A DNA stretch of 19,065 bases from an uncultured Eubacterium sp. (GCA_900551945.1 URYE01000055.1:1-19065), one strand, 5' to 3'. Positions 1 to 7,587 are shown, numbered from the stretch's first letter. Numbers and translations are program-made. Notes: generated by a model from the letters alone, not told the origin.

Positions 1-396
1 TCTAATATTCCATCGGTAAATTTCCACCAGCCATATTCATTTTCTGCCATTCCATCATATGAAAGGTCTAATATTCCATCGGTAAATTTCCACCAGCCAT
101 ATTCATTTTCTGCCATTCCATCATATGAAAGGTCTAATATTCCATCGGTAAATTTCCACCAGCCATATTCATTTTCTGCCATTCCATTATATGAAAAGTC
201 TACTGTTCCATTGTTAAACTTCCACCAGCCATATTCATTTTCTGTCATTCCATTATATGAAAAATCTACTGTTCCATTGTTAAACTTCCACCAACCATAC
301 TCATTGTAATCAAGACCGTTGTATGAAAAATCAACTGTTCCATTAGTTATTTTCCACCAGCCATATTCATTTTCTGCCATTCCATTAAAATCTGTA
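1..396 (-). repeat. Tandem 66-bp repeats encoding 22-residue wall-binding modules
   Basis: Six in-frame 66-bp units start at 1, 67, 133, 199, 265 and 331, and a seventh, diverged unit follows at about 397-430. The units at 1-66 and 67-132 are identical, and 133-198 differs by two bases. The units at 199-264 and 265-330 form a second closely related group. The gradient from diverged (near the catalytic domain) to identical (towards the C-terminus) points to recent copying by slippage or unequal recombination. The array continues past the left edge, so the copy number is unknown. Confidence 0.95.
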
Positions 397-1214
397 TTAA
401 CTAAACCATCTGAATACATATACCAGTTGCCATCACTAGAAAGCTTAAGACCATTCTTCTTAGATAGATTGTAATATTGAGCTATTCCATTTGCGTCTGC
501 TATTCCCATTTTATTAAGTACTTCATTATTACTTAATAAAAGTGCATCATGCTGATTAGATATATATGCGTGTTCTACAATAATTCCAACAAAACCATTT
601 TTCTTAGAGCCTCTTATTACAGCATAATAATCTGCTCTTGAACCATCTGGATACCAGTTATTCTCATCGTCTAAATCGTCACTATCACTATCTCTTGTAA
701 ACACTCCTCTATCTATAATACCAAGCTGTGTAAGATTATTAGAAATTAATTGAGCTAGATTATAACCTTGAGCATTAAATTGTGGCACATAATGGTCATT
801 TGGATAGTATACTTCATGACCTGATGTATCTGAACCTGCATTGTTATGTAAACTTACATAAAGAGAAGCACCTAAAGACTTTGCATAATCTGGTCTTGCA
901 TAAAGACATTCCCTTGAGCTGCTTCCTGGATATGGGCAAGCTAATGTATTATGTGTAAGATACACTTTTATACCATCATACTGTTCTAATTGTGCCTTAC
1001 AAGCTAAAGCAATCTTCATATTAAGTTCTTCTTCTTTAAGACCATATCCCCTTGAACCAACGTGTGCTGCGTCATGTCCTGGGTCAAGAACTATAACAAA
1101 ATCTTCTTTTACTTGTGTGTCTTGTGCTTTTGCATCAATAGCTTTTCCACCTAAAATACTAGCAATTATTGCCATTGTAGTCATAGGTACTAAAAATAGA
1201 CTCTTTTTTTTCAT
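1..1214 (-). CDS. N-acetylmuramoyl-L-alanine amidase with C-terminal wall-binding repeats (partial, C-terminus off the left edge)
   Basis: Secreted peptidoglycan hydrolase that would cut the bond between N-acetylmuramic acid and the stem peptide. About 404 codons are visible and the stop lies outside the window. Residues 1-30 look like a signal peptide: MKKK, a hydrophobic core, then AKA at 28-30. Residues 38-250 match the zinc amidase family Amidase_3: DPGHD gives H47, the GLKEEEL segment gives a zinc glutamate near E61, SLHNN gives H123, and IIVEHA gives catalytic E214. From about residue 262 the protein is built of 22-residue aromatic repeats of the type DFSYNGMAENEYGWWKF, resembling the cell-wall or choline-binding repeats of clostridial exoproteins. 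The ATG follows GAGGAG at 5-6 bases. The 246-bp upstream gap holds unusual direct repeats. Amidase activity is well supported; the ligand of the repeats is unknown. The protein may lyse, remodel or simply decorate the wall. Confidence 0.9.
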   Translation of the reverse strand, partial: MKKKSLFLVPMTTMAIIASILGGKAIDAKAQDTQVKEDFVIVLDPGHDAAHVGSRGYGLKEEELNMKIALACKAQLEQYDGIKVYLTHNTLACPYPGSSSRECLYARPDYAKSLGASLYVSLHNNAGSDTSGHEVYYPNDHYVPQFNAQGYNLAQLISNNLTQLGIIDRGVFTRDSDSDDLDDENNWYPDGSRADYYAVIRGSKKNGFVGIIVEHAYISNQHDALLLSNNEVLNKMGIADANGIAQYYNLSKKNGLKLSSDGNWYMYSDGLVNTDFNGMAENEYGWWKITNGTVDFSYNGLDYNEYGWWKFNNGTVDFSYNGMTENEYGWWKFNNGTVDFSYNGMAENEYGWWKFTDGILDLSYDGMAENEYGWWKFTDGILDLSYDGMAENEYGWWKFTDGIL

Positions 1215-1339
1215 ATTTTTCTCCTCGGTCAATAAAATTTTTAATAAGTTAAATGTTGATTAATATATTTTTTAGCTTATTAATAATATTTTAATATTAT
1301 CATTATATTAAAAAAATAACAACTATATCTTTTTTGTAA

Positions 1340-1397
1340 TTTAACTCATGTTGTGCAAATTTTTCAAGTTATTGTGCAGGTACAGGCTTTAACTCAT
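1340..1397 (-). promoter_or_regulatory. Nested direct repeats upstream of the amidase gene (candidate operator)
   Basis: On the plus strand TTGTGCA occurs at 1351-1357 and 1372-1378, a period of exactly 21 bp. A 10-bp direct repeat, TTTAACTCAT, lies outside them at 1340-1349 and 1388-1397. A 21-bp (two helical turns) period of direct repeats suits a dimeric or tandem-binding activator. Weak promoter-like hexamers for the amidase lie between this block and the gene (TTGTTA at 1318-1323 and AT-rich -10 candidates at 1293-1307). The regulator is not identifiable from sequence. Confidence 0.35.
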
Positions 1398-1460
1398 TAT
1401 TCTGTTAAATAAATTCTATTCTTATATTACATAGAAAATATTTTGCCTATCCTAATAAAA

Positions 1461-2084
1461 TTAAATAAATATATTTGCAACTTTTTTATAGATAACATCT
1501 GCTAATATACTATGTCCATCACTATCAAGATGTTCTTCATCTTTATTACTTGCCTTTACATAATCTGAAGCTGACAAAAATTCTGTATTATATTTTAAAG
1601 AAATATCTTTATATACTTCCTTAAGGTGCTTACTTATATTTACTGAATTTTTACTAAATTCTGGGTCAAATCCACTTTTCCACACATTTTCACCTAAATG
1701 AATAGGTGAAATGAGAAGTATTTTTGTTTCATCGTCAAAATGTCTTACTTGCTTAATTAGCTTTATCACTCCTTCAGCAATCTTTTCGGGTGTAGTGTTA
1801 TACTCTGATTTACAATCATTAGTTCCAAGCATTATTATTACAAGGTCTAGTGGCATATGACTTTCTAATAGTACAGGAAGAAGCTCACTACCATTTCTAT
1901 ATGGTCTATCCTTATCGTCAAACATTGTAGTTCTTCCACACAATCCTTCTTCTACAACATTGTATTCACTTCCTAATTTATTTGAAAGCAGACCTGTCCA
2001 TCTTACATTAAAAGGATATCTGTTACATGTTGCAGGTACAAGTCCATAAGTATTAGAGTCTCCAAAGCAAAGTATTTCTTTCAT
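1461..2084 (-). CDS. SGNH/GDSL hydrolase, arylesterase/acyltransferase type
   Basis: Cytoplasmic 207-residue SGNH hydrolase, with no signal peptide. Block I is GDSNTYG with nucleophile S10. The EEGLCGRTT segment supplies the oxyanion glycine near residue 50. LGTND at 86-90 gives N89. The catalytic acid/base pair is D182-E-E-H185. Family knowledge: the pattern VRWTGLL ... EEGLxxRTT ... LPLDLVIIMLGTND is very close to the Mycobacterium smegmatis arylesterase/acyltransferase (MsAcT) group, which acts on small esters. The physiological substrate cannot be read from sequence. The gene has its own perfect promoter, so it appears to be a single transcription unit. No clear terminator separates it from the amidase gene downstream, and read-through is possible. 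Confidence 0.88.
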   Translation of the reverse strand: MKEILCFGDSNTYGLVPATCNRYPFNVRWTGLLSNKLGSEYNVVEEGLCGRTTMFDDKDRPYRNGSELLPVLLESHMPLDLVIIMLGTNDCKSEYNTTPEKIAEGVIKLIKQVRHFDDETKILLISPIHLGENVWKSGFDPEFSKNSVNISKHLKEVYKDISLKYNTEFLSASDYVKASNKDEEHLDSDGHSILADVIYKKVANIFI

Positions 2085-2112
2085 AATGCCACCATTTAGT
2101 CCTTTCTGTTAA

Positions 2113-2133
2113 TTCATACTATTCCGATATGAA
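2113..2133. promoter_or_regulatory. Candidate operator at the hydrolase transcription start
   Basis: TTCATA (2113-2118) and TATGAA (2128-2133) form 6-bp inverted arms around a 9-bp centre. They cover the predicted start site of the perfect promoter. A consensus promoter with a palindrome on its start site is what a repressed gene would look like. The arms are short, so this is only suggestive. Confidence 0.3.
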
Positions 2134-2137
2134 TAAG

Positions 2138-2166
2138 ATTATAAATGGTAATGTTGTATTTGTCAA
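2138..2166 (-). promoter_or_regulatory. Consensus sigma-A-type promoter of the SGNH hydrolase
   Basis: On the minus strand TTGACA (2161-2166) and TATAAT (2138-2143) are separated by exactly 17 bp, a full consensus match. Transcription would start near 2131, giving a leader of about 47 nt. Confidence 0.8.
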
Positions 2167-2179
2167 GACTACATATATT

Positions 2180-2243
2180 AAAAAACTCCTATAAAATATA
2201 GAATTAACAATAATTAGTTATCTATATTTTATAGGAGTTTTTT
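2180..2243. terminator. Strong bidirectional rho-independent terminator
   Basis: Perfect 23-bp inverted repeat, 2180-2202 against 2221-2243, with an 18-nt loop. One edge reads CTCC then A-run and the other GGAG then T-run, so U-tracts of six to seven follow on both strands. It lies 6 nt past the stop of the HD-domain gene and ends that operon. The core TCTATATTTTATA is shared with the hairpins at 15539-15657 and 18657-18735. Confidence 0.85.
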
Positions 2244-2249
2244 TAATAA

Positions 2250-2795
2250 TTATGGTCTAAATGTCTTTAATGCGTCTATTGTTCTTTGAATAAGTTCATC
2301 AAGACTCCAGTCTAGCATATCTGCACCACGTTGTATAACTTCTCTTGAACAGCCTGCGGCAAAGCCTTTACTTTTATATTTTTTCTTAACTGACTTAACT
2401 TCTAAGTCTTGAACACTTTTTGATGGTCGCATAATAACAACTGCACCTATAAGGCCTGTAAGTTCATCAACAGCATATAAAACCTTTTCCATCTGATGTT
2501 CTGGCTTAATATCTACTGTTATTTCATAACCATGACTTGCTGTTGCGTGAATAATTCTTTCATCTACACCACGCTCTCTCATAATCTCTTGTTCTTTGAT
2601 ACAGTGTTGCTCTGGATACATCTCAAAATCAAGGTCGTGCAAAATTCCTACAACTTCCCAAAAGTCTGCTTCATCTGCATAGCCTAATTCATTAGCAAAG
2701 TATCGCATAGTCTTTCCAACAATCTCTGCATGTTCAAGATGAAATTCATCCTTGTTAAATTCTGTTAGTAAATCCCAAGCTTCTTGTCTTGTCAT
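2250..2795 (-). CDS. HD-superfamily predicted hydrolase (COG2316-like)
   Basis: Soluble 181-residue protein of the HD metal-dependent phosphohydrolase superfamily. The metal-site residues are visible: H22 (LEHAEIVGK), H53-D54 (GILHDLDFE), H83 and H88 (HATASHG) and D110 (AVDELTGLI). The layout resembles the uncharacterised COG2316 hydrolases, often annotated as HDIG-domain proteins. The substrate is unknown; nucleotides or phosphate monoesters are the usual guesses for the superfamily. I place the start at the ATG at 2795, seven bases after GGAGG. A 10-residue upstream extension is possible but would overlap the symporter gene and has no better ribosome site. It sits 16 bp after the symporter stop and is almost certainly co-transcribed. 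The terminator at 2180-2243 closes the unit. Confidence 0.85.
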   Translation of the reverse strand: MTRQEAWDLLTEFNKDEFHLEHAEIVGKTMRYFANELGYADEADFWEVVGILHDLDFEMYPEQHCIKEQEIMRERGVDERIIHATASHGYEITVDIKPEHQMEKVLYAVDELTGLIGAVVIMRPSKSVQDLEVKSVKKKYKSKGFAAGCSREVIQRGADMLDWSLDELIQRTIDALKTFRP

Positions 2796-2811
2796 AACGT
2801 GCCTCCGTTTA

Positions 2812-4197
2812 TTATTTATTATCAACCTGTTCTTTTACAAGCTGAACTACAACACCAGATAACAGGAATACTGCTATAAGGTTAGGTATTGCCATAAGTC
2901 CATTAAATGTTTCTGCTATACTCCACATAAGACCTAAATTCATTGTTGCACCAACTATTGCTACAAGCGCATATACAATCATAAATGGCTTATTAACTTT
3001 TGAGCCAAATAAAAATTCAATACATCTTGTTCCATAAAGTCCCCAGCCTATAATTGTTGAGAAAGCAAAACAACACATTGCAACAGCAGTAAATACTGAT
3101 ACCCAATTGCCATAAGTGGCTGTAAAACCACTTATTGTAAGCTCTGCTCCTGCCGCTGTTCCGTATTCTATATTGACACCACTACAAAGAATTACAAGAG
3201 CTGTAAGTGTACATATTACAATAGTATCAACGAATACTTCAAATATTCCAAAGAAGCCTTGCTTTACTGGCTTACTTGTATCAGCACAGGCATGAGCAAT
3301 TGAACCTGTACCAAGTCCTGCTTCATTAGAAAATATACCTCTTGAAACTCCTTTTTTAAGACTCATAAAGAAGCTTCCAACTGCCCCACCTGTAACAGAA
3401 GCTGGAGAAAATGCACCCTTAAATATTGATGCAAATACTTGTGGAACATTTTTATAATTAATAATTACAATACCAATTGCAAGAATTATGTATAAAACTG
3501 CCATAAATGGCACAAGCTTTTCTGTAACACTTCCTATTCTTTTAACACCACCAATAAGAATAAGTGCTATTAAGATGGCAAGAATAATACCTATTATAAT
3601 ATTAACTGTGGACTCATTTTCTTTTGATATTATATTGTAGTTATAAAGTGCTGAGTCTATAGCTGTTGTAATCGTATTAACCTGTGTTGCATTACCTGTT
3701 CCAAATACAGTAAGCACACCAAATGATGAAAAAAGATAGGCAAGCCAATGCCAATTCTTTTTAAGACCATTTTTTATGTAATACATAGGGCCACCTACAT
3801 AATCACCATCTTTGTTCTTTTCACGAAAATGTAATGCAAGTGTTACTTCTGAAAACTTAGTACACATTCCAAGCATGGCTGATACCCACATCCAAAATAC
3901 TGCACCAGGCCCACCAATTGCAATAGCACCAGCAACACCTGCTATATTACCAGTTCCAACCGTTGCTGCAAGCGCCGTACACACAGCTTGAAAAGGTGTC
4001 ATAGCGCCATCAGAGGCTTCCTTTTTCTTTAACATTCTTCCAATAGTAACCTTCATTGCATAAGGGAACTTACGGATTTGTAAAAATCGTGTTCTAATAC
4101 TAAGTATCAGCCCAACTCCAATAATACAAATCATCGCAGGAACGCCCCATATAAAATTGTTAATTGCGCTATTAACAGCCTCAATCGTAGCAAGCAT
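2812..4197 (-). CDS. Alanine/glycine:cation symporter, AGCS family
   Basis: Polytopic membrane carrier of 461 residues, the usual length for the AGCS family (sodium- or proton-coupled alanine/glycine uptake). Family landmarks are the TPFQAVCTALAATVGTGNIAG motif region (about residues 68-90 from this start), GGPGAVFWMW, GGPMYYIKNGL, and NEAGLGTGSIAHA after the central helices. About ten hydrophobic segments are visible. I chose the ATG at 4197 because GGAGG lies nine bases upstream. An earlier in-frame GTG at 4221 would put that Shine-Dalgarno sequence inside the coding region. The HD-domain gene follows 16 bp downstream. An extended -10 promoter at 4318-4326 gives a leader of about 110 nt. 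Which amino acid is carried cannot be told from sequence. Confidence 0.92.
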   Translation of the reverse strand: MLATIEAVNSAINNFIWGVPAMICIIGVGLILSIRTRFLQIRKFPYAMKVTIGRMLKKKEASDGAMTPFQAVCTALAATVGTGNIAGVAGAIAIGGPGAVFWMWVSAMLGMCTKFSEVTLALHFREKNKDGDYVGGPMYYIKNGLKKNWHWLAYLFSSFGVLTVFGTGNATQVNTITTAIDSALYNYNIISKENESTVNIIIGIILAILIALILIGGVKRIGSVTEKLVPFMAVLYIILAIGIVIINYKNVPQVFASIFKGAFSPASVTGGAVGSFFMSLKKGVSRGIFSNEAGLGTGSIAHACADTSKPVKQGFFGIFEVFVDTIVICTLTALVILCSGVNIEYGTAAGAELTISGFTATYGNWVSVFTAVAMCCFAFSTIIGWGLYGTRCIEFLFGSKVNKPFMIVYALVAIVGATMNLGLMWSIAETFNGLMAIPNLIAVFLLSGVVVQLVKEQVDNK

Positions 4198-4317
4198 ATT
4201 ATAAATCCTCCAAGTATTCACCTATATTAAAATATATCTGACTTTTTTACATTCATGCCACCAATCCACAACTAAATAGAAAAGGATTTCCACACATTTT
4301 GTAAAAATATGGCATTA

Positions 4318-4326
4318 ATTATAGCA
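4318..4326 (-). promoter_or_regulatory. Extended -10 promoter of the symporter/HD operon
   Basis: The minus strand reads TGCTATAAT, an extended -10 element (TGnTATAAT). The hexamer 17 bp upstream, TTTTAC, is a poor -35, as is common for extended -10 promoters. Confidence 0.55.
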
Positions 4327-4419
4327 TAATTTTAAATATCGTAAAATATTTTCTTTAACACACTACTAATAAAAAGCTCTTTATATTCTTATAAAATAGT
4401 ATCAATATCAAATATAAAC

Positions 4420-4494
4420 AAACAATCTACTATATTTATATGTAATTAACAAATATACTTGTCCCTAAAAGCATACAAATATAGAAGATTGTTT
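4420..4494. terminator. Long hairpin downstream of the cysteine desulfurase gene
   Basis: Arms of 23 bp (4420-4442 and 4472-4494) match except at two positions and enclose a 29-nt loop. It lies 43 nt past the nifS stop. The uninterrupted T-run (six) is on the plus-strand side; the minus-strand tail is U-rich but broken (GTTTGTTTATATTTG). It probably still ends the iscR-nifS transcript. Confidence 0.6.
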
Positions 4495-4537
4495 TTTAAC
4501 TGTTTTATAACAATATAGCAAGTATTAATAATTTATT

Positions 4538-5719
4538 TTAAGAATTATTTTTAACATATTCTCCATATAAAGGTGACATACTTCTTAATCTTTCACAAAC
4601 CCTCTTTATCTCATCTACAACAAAGTCAACTTCTTCTTTTGTTGTATCTTCTGATATTGAAAGTCTTATACAAGTATGAGCTTGTTCTTGTGTAAGACCT
4701 ATTGCTGTTAGAACGTGTGATGGGTCAAGTGAACCAGATGTACAAGCAGAACCACTTGATGCACATATTCCTTTTTGGTCAAGCATTATAAGAAGTGACT
4801 CTCCTTCTACAAACTCTATACAAAAGTTAATATTATTAGGAAGTCGTTTTTGTCTGTCACCATTAAGCTTTACATGCTTAATTTCATTTTCAACTCTTTG
4901 GATAAAATAATCTCTTAATTTAGTTGTATATGATATATTTTGTTCCATGTTTTCGTGCGCAAGCTTTGCTGCACAAGCCATTCCTACAATTCCTGCTACA
5001 TTAAGAGTTCCTGCTCGTCTTGCTCTTTCCTGTGCACCGCCATGTATAAATGCACCTATCTTTATACTATTTCTTATATACAAAAAGCCAACACCCTTAG
5101 GTCCATGAAACTTATGACCACTCACACTCATCATGTCTATATTACATTCATTTACATTAATAGGAATATGTGAAAAAGCTTGAACTGCGTCAGTGTGAAA
5201 TAGTATGTCATGCTCTTTTGCTACTTTGCCGATTTCTTTTACAGGCTCAATAGTTCCTATTTCATTGTTGGCATACATTATGCTTATAAGTATTGTTGTT
5301 GGTCTTATTGCTTCTTCTAATTGTGAAAGACTTATAAATCCATTTTCATCGACATCAAGGTAAGTTACTTCAAACCCATTTTTTTCAAGAAACTCACAAG
5401 TATGAAGTACTGCATGATGTTCTATTTTTGAAGTTATAATGTGGTTTCCTTTGTCCTTTAAGGCTAATGCTGTAGCCTTAATCGCCCAATTATCTGACTC
5501 ACTTCCACCACATGTAAAGTATATCTCATTAGACCTTGCACCAATTAATTGAGCTATAGTATCTCTTGAATTATCTACTGCCGCCTTAGCTTCCTGTGCA
5601 AAACTATATACTGCCGATGGATTTGCATAGTTATTAATTAAAAATGGCTTCATTTTTTCAAAAACTTCTGGTTTAAGTGCAGTTGTTGCTGCATTATCCA
5701 TATAAATTATCTTATTCAT
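4538..5719 (-). CDS. nifS: Cysteine desulfurase, NifS/IscS family
   Basis: PLP enzyme of 393 residues that takes sulfur from cysteine as a protein-bound persulfide for Fe-S clusters and thio-modified tRNA. Visible landmarks are YMDNAATT at the N-terminus, the HHAVLHT cofactor-stacking histidine region near 102-107, HTDAVQ at 175-180, the PLP lysine K203 in SGHKFHGPKG, and the catalytic loop cysteine C326 in SSGSACTSG. The loop is of the group I (IscS/NifS) kind. The start follows AAGGAAG by seven to eight bases. It lies 138 bp downstream of the Rrf2 regulator gene, a standard clostridial pairing. The usual IscU/NifU scaffold gene is not next to it; the downstream side is a hairpin and then an unrelated symporter operon. 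Confidence 0.93.
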   Translation of the reverse strand: MNKIIYMDNAATTALKPEVFEKMKPFLINNYANPSAVYSFAQEAKAAVDNSRDTIAQLIGARSNEIYFTCGGSESDNWAIKATALALKDKGNHIITSKIEHHAVLHTCEFLEKNGFEVTYLDVDENGFISLSQLEEAIRPTTILISIMYANNEIGTIEPVKEIGKVAKEHDILFHTDAVQAFSHIPINVNECNIDMMSVSGHKFHGPKGVGFLYIRNSIKIGAFIHGGAQERARRAGTLNVAGIVGMACAAKLAHENMEQNISYTTKLRDYFIQRVENEIKHVKLNGDRQKRLPNNINFCIEFVEGESLLIMLDQKGICASSGSACTSGSLDPSHVLTAIGLTQEQAHTCIRLSISEDTTKEEVDFVVDEIKRVCERLRSMSPLYGEYVKNNS

Positions 5720-5764
5720 CTTATACTTCCTTATAATTGTGAATTTATTATTTATTATGTCAAT

Positions 5765-5781
5765 ATAATTAGTCTAATTAT
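5765..5781. promoter_or_regulatory. Palindrome between iscR and nifS (candidate Rrf2 site)
   Basis: ATAATTAG and CTAATTAT are perfect 8-bp arms about a single central T. The palindrome lies 45-60 bp upstream of the nifS start. It could be a site for the Rrf2 regulator encoded just upstream, or a small internal hairpin. A TTGACA hexamer lies beside it on the minus strand, but no good -10 at normal spacing follows. Confidence 0.35.
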
Positions 5782-5857
5782 GACAATAGTGATTAAGCTT
5801 GTGCAATCATAGACTTTGGCTTGATATTTGTATAAATCAAAACCTTACTTGATATTG

Positions 5858-6292
5858 TTAAATTATATAATTCATAGTCTTTTGCTGTTGCCATTCTACA
5901 AGGTCAGCAAGTGTTATATTATCAACCACACCATTAATTGCTTCATTTATCTTTTTCCATACTATATATGTTACACACACATCTTCTCTGCTACATTCTT
6001 CTGCGTCATCACCAACACAACCGACTGGTGCAAGTGTTCCTTCTGTTAATTTGAGTATCATTCCAACAGTGTATTCTTCTGGCTTTTTCTTTAACAGATA
6101 ACCACCTTGCGCCCCTCTAATACTTTTGACAAAACCAGCCTTGTTAAGAACAGAAATAATCTGCTCAAGATACTTGTCTGATATTCCTTGTCTTTTTGCA
6201 ATATCCTTAAGACTTACCGCCTCTCCTGTGTTGTGTATTGCAAGATCTAGCATTAGTCTTAATGCGTATCTTCCCTTTGTTGATATTTTCAT
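5858..6292 (-). CDS. iscR: Rrf2-family Fe-S cluster regulator, IscR-like
   Basis: DNA-binding protein of 144 residues. The winged helix occupies about residues 1-75 (MKISTKGRYALRLMLDLA, then SLKDIAKRQGISDKYLEQI as the recognition region, then RGAQGGYLL). The cluster loop carries C92, C100 and C106, matching the three-cysteine loop of IscR that binds a [2Fe-2S] cluster. The spacing here is C-x7-C-x5-C, slightly longer between the first two than in E. coli IscR. Expected role: sensing iron-sulfur status and adjusting transcription of itself and nifS. The start has GGGAGG seven bases upstream. A strong promoter precedes it, with a small palindrome on the predicted start site that would suit autorepression. 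The cluster type is inferred from family. Confidence 0.9.
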   Translation of the reverse strand: MKISTKGRYALRLMLDLAIHNTGEAVSLKDIAKRQGISDKYLEQIISVLNKAGFVKSIRGAQGGYLLKKKPEEYTVGMILKLTEGTLAPVGCVGDDAEECSREDVCVTYIVWKKINEAINGVVDNITLADLVEWQQQKTMNYII

Positions 6293-6369
6293 AGTAAACC
6301 TCCCTTTCTCATATCCTGCATATATTAATACAACATTATCTATTATACGTTGATATTCCTTTATTCATA

Positions 6370-6381
6370 CTATTTTAATAG
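6370..6381. promoter_or_regulatory. Candidate autoregulatory operator of iscR
   Basis: CTATT and AATAG are inverted arms about TT, with partial extension on both sides (CATA ... TATG). It lies on the predicted transcription start, just downstream of the -10 at 6391-6396. Confidence 0.35.
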
Positions 6382-6390
6382 GATATGTAT

Positions 6391-6419
6391 ATTATATAAA
6401 TGATACCTAAAAAGGTCAA
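6391..6419 (-). promoter_or_regulatory. Promoter of iscR-nifS
   Basis: On the minus strand, TTGACC (6414-6419), a 17-bp spacer and TATAAT (6391-6396). The predicted leader is about 90 nt. Confidence 0.75.
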
Positions 6420-6463
6420 GTACTTTTATTTATACTTACTTTAATTCGTTATCTGCATAAAAA

Positions 6464-6523
6464 AACAGAATTTTGAATTAATGTAATATAATCTATATAT
6501 TCACATATATTCAAAATTCTGTT
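6464..6523 (-). terminator. Rho-independent terminator after the GGDEF gene
   Basis: Perfect 15-bp arms, 6464-6478 and 6509-6523 (AACAGAATTTTGAAT and its complement), are followed on the minus strand by seven U residues. It lies 11 nt past the stop of the GGDEF gene and closes the operon that reaches back towards gltX. Confidence 0.85.
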
Positions 6524-6534
6524 GATTTTAAAGT

Positions 6535-7581
6535 TTATTTATCTAGAAATAAAATATCATTCTTACCTTTACATTTTACTTGATATAAAAGACCATCTGC
6601 TTTTGATATTATAGTATCATTAAGATTGCCATTGTCAATATGCGCTACTCCTCCACTTACAGAAAGACTTTTATTTCCAATAGTTATATGTGTAACCTTT
6701 TCTTTTATGATACTTATATAATTTCTTACATAATCAGCATTAACGCCTTCTAGCAAAACAACAAATTCATCTCCGCCATAACGACACACCTTACATTTAT
6801 CATCAACACCTAACGCATTAGCAAATTCTTTTAAAACTCTATCGCCCTCTAAGTGTCCATAATTGTCATTAATACCTTTAAAGTCATCTACATCAATAAT
6901 CATAAAATAAGTGTTCTCGATTTCTTTTTTATTTTCGAGATACTTAAAAAGACTATTTCTGTTATATGCTTTTGTAAGGTCATCGTGACCTGCATACCAT
7001 TCAAGTTGACTGTTGATTTTCTCAAGTGAACGAGCATACTCACTAGCTTCTTTTTGTCTTCTATTACGTTCATTAGTAAAAAGCATAGAAATTATAACAA
7101 CACCCACTATATTAATTGACATCTGTACAAAAGCGTCAATCTCATTAGCACTTTCTGATGGTATATATGCTTGTGTTTGCATATCCTTAAAAACAAAAAG
7201 CTTTAAACAAACAAGGATTAAAGGTACTAATATTGTAGCTGAAATTAAAAAATACTTCGACTTTCCTTCAATAAAAAAGCATATTGCAACATTAATTCCT
7301 GCCATATAAATAATAAATGTGTTATCAATTGTTCCATATTCAAAAAATGATATTGGAAGTATAATCAAAATTGTTGATAAGAACACTAAAAACATACATT
7401 TTTTGACATCTTTACCATGTTTTATACAACCATATATTATTATAAGTACAACTGATAAAATAACCCATTTTATATTAATTTTTAAAGGATAGCCATTAAG
7501 AATATTAACTACAATATTAATTAGTGAAATTACTAAATATACATAAATAGAATATATATATACCTTACTTCCCTTTTCCAT
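6535..7581 (-). CDS. Membrane-anchored diguanylate cyclase (GGDEF domain)
   Basis: Protein of 348 residues. Residues 8-168 form about six membrane segments (near 10-28, 38-53, 61-79, 88-104, 109-130 and 153-168). A short helical linker leads to a C-terminal GGDEF domain starting at about 198 (GHDDLTKAYNR). The active-site signature RYGGDEF is intact (GGDEF at 269-273), and the upstream metal aspartates are in MIIDVDDFK. It should make cyclic di-GMP at the membrane. No RxxD product-inhibition motif stands five residues before GGDEF; that stretch reads DDKC, so feedback inhibition may be absent. The N-terminal sensor does not match a domain I can name. AGGAG precedes the ATG, and the gene starts 6 bp after the FAD-protein stop, so the two are co-translated or tightly co-transcribed. 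Confidence 0.9.
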   Translation of the reverse strand: MEKGSKVYIYSIYVYLVISLINIVVNILNGYPLKINIKWVILSVVLIIIYGCIKHGKDVKKCMFLVFLSTILIILPISFFEYGTIDNTFIIYMAGINVAICFFIEGKSKYFLISATILVPLILVCLKLFVFKDMQTQAYIPSESANEIDAFVQMSINIVGVVIISMLFTNERNRRQKEASEYARSLEKINSQLEWYAGHDDLTKAYNRNSLFKYLENKKEIENTYFMIIDVDDFKGINDNYGHLEGDRVLKEFANALGVDDKCKVCRYGGDEFVVLLEGVNADYVRNYISIIKEKVTHITIGNKSLSVSGGVAHIDNGNLNDTIISKADGLLYQVKCKGKNDILFLDK

Positions 7582-7587
7582 TTATAT

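Larger units (their letters stand above)
4198..4537 (-). other. 340-bp intergenic region: symporter leader plus nifS terminator
   Basis: No coding region was found here. On the left are the symporter's ribosome site, a leader of about 110 nt and an extended -10 promoter. In the leader, AATGCCA near 4312-4318 can pair with TGGCAT near 4252-4258, with an inner ATCC/GGAT pair, so it may fold. No known riboswitch class was recognised. On the right is the hairpin at 4420-4494. The remaining AT-rich sequence shows nothing else. Confidence 0.5.

Noticed and set aside
1..396. CRISPR-like periodic repeats
   Set aside because: The 66-bp units are contiguous, have no unique spacers, and stay in frame as 22-residue protein repeats.
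4198..4221. GTG start for the symporter
   Set aside because: The GGAGG ribosome site for the ATG at 4197 would lie inside the coding sequence.
4940..5173. Plus-strand frame opposite the cysteine desulfurase
   Set aside because: It lies wholly antisense to a clear PLP enzyme, with a Cys/Ser-rich low-complexity translation and no ribosome site.
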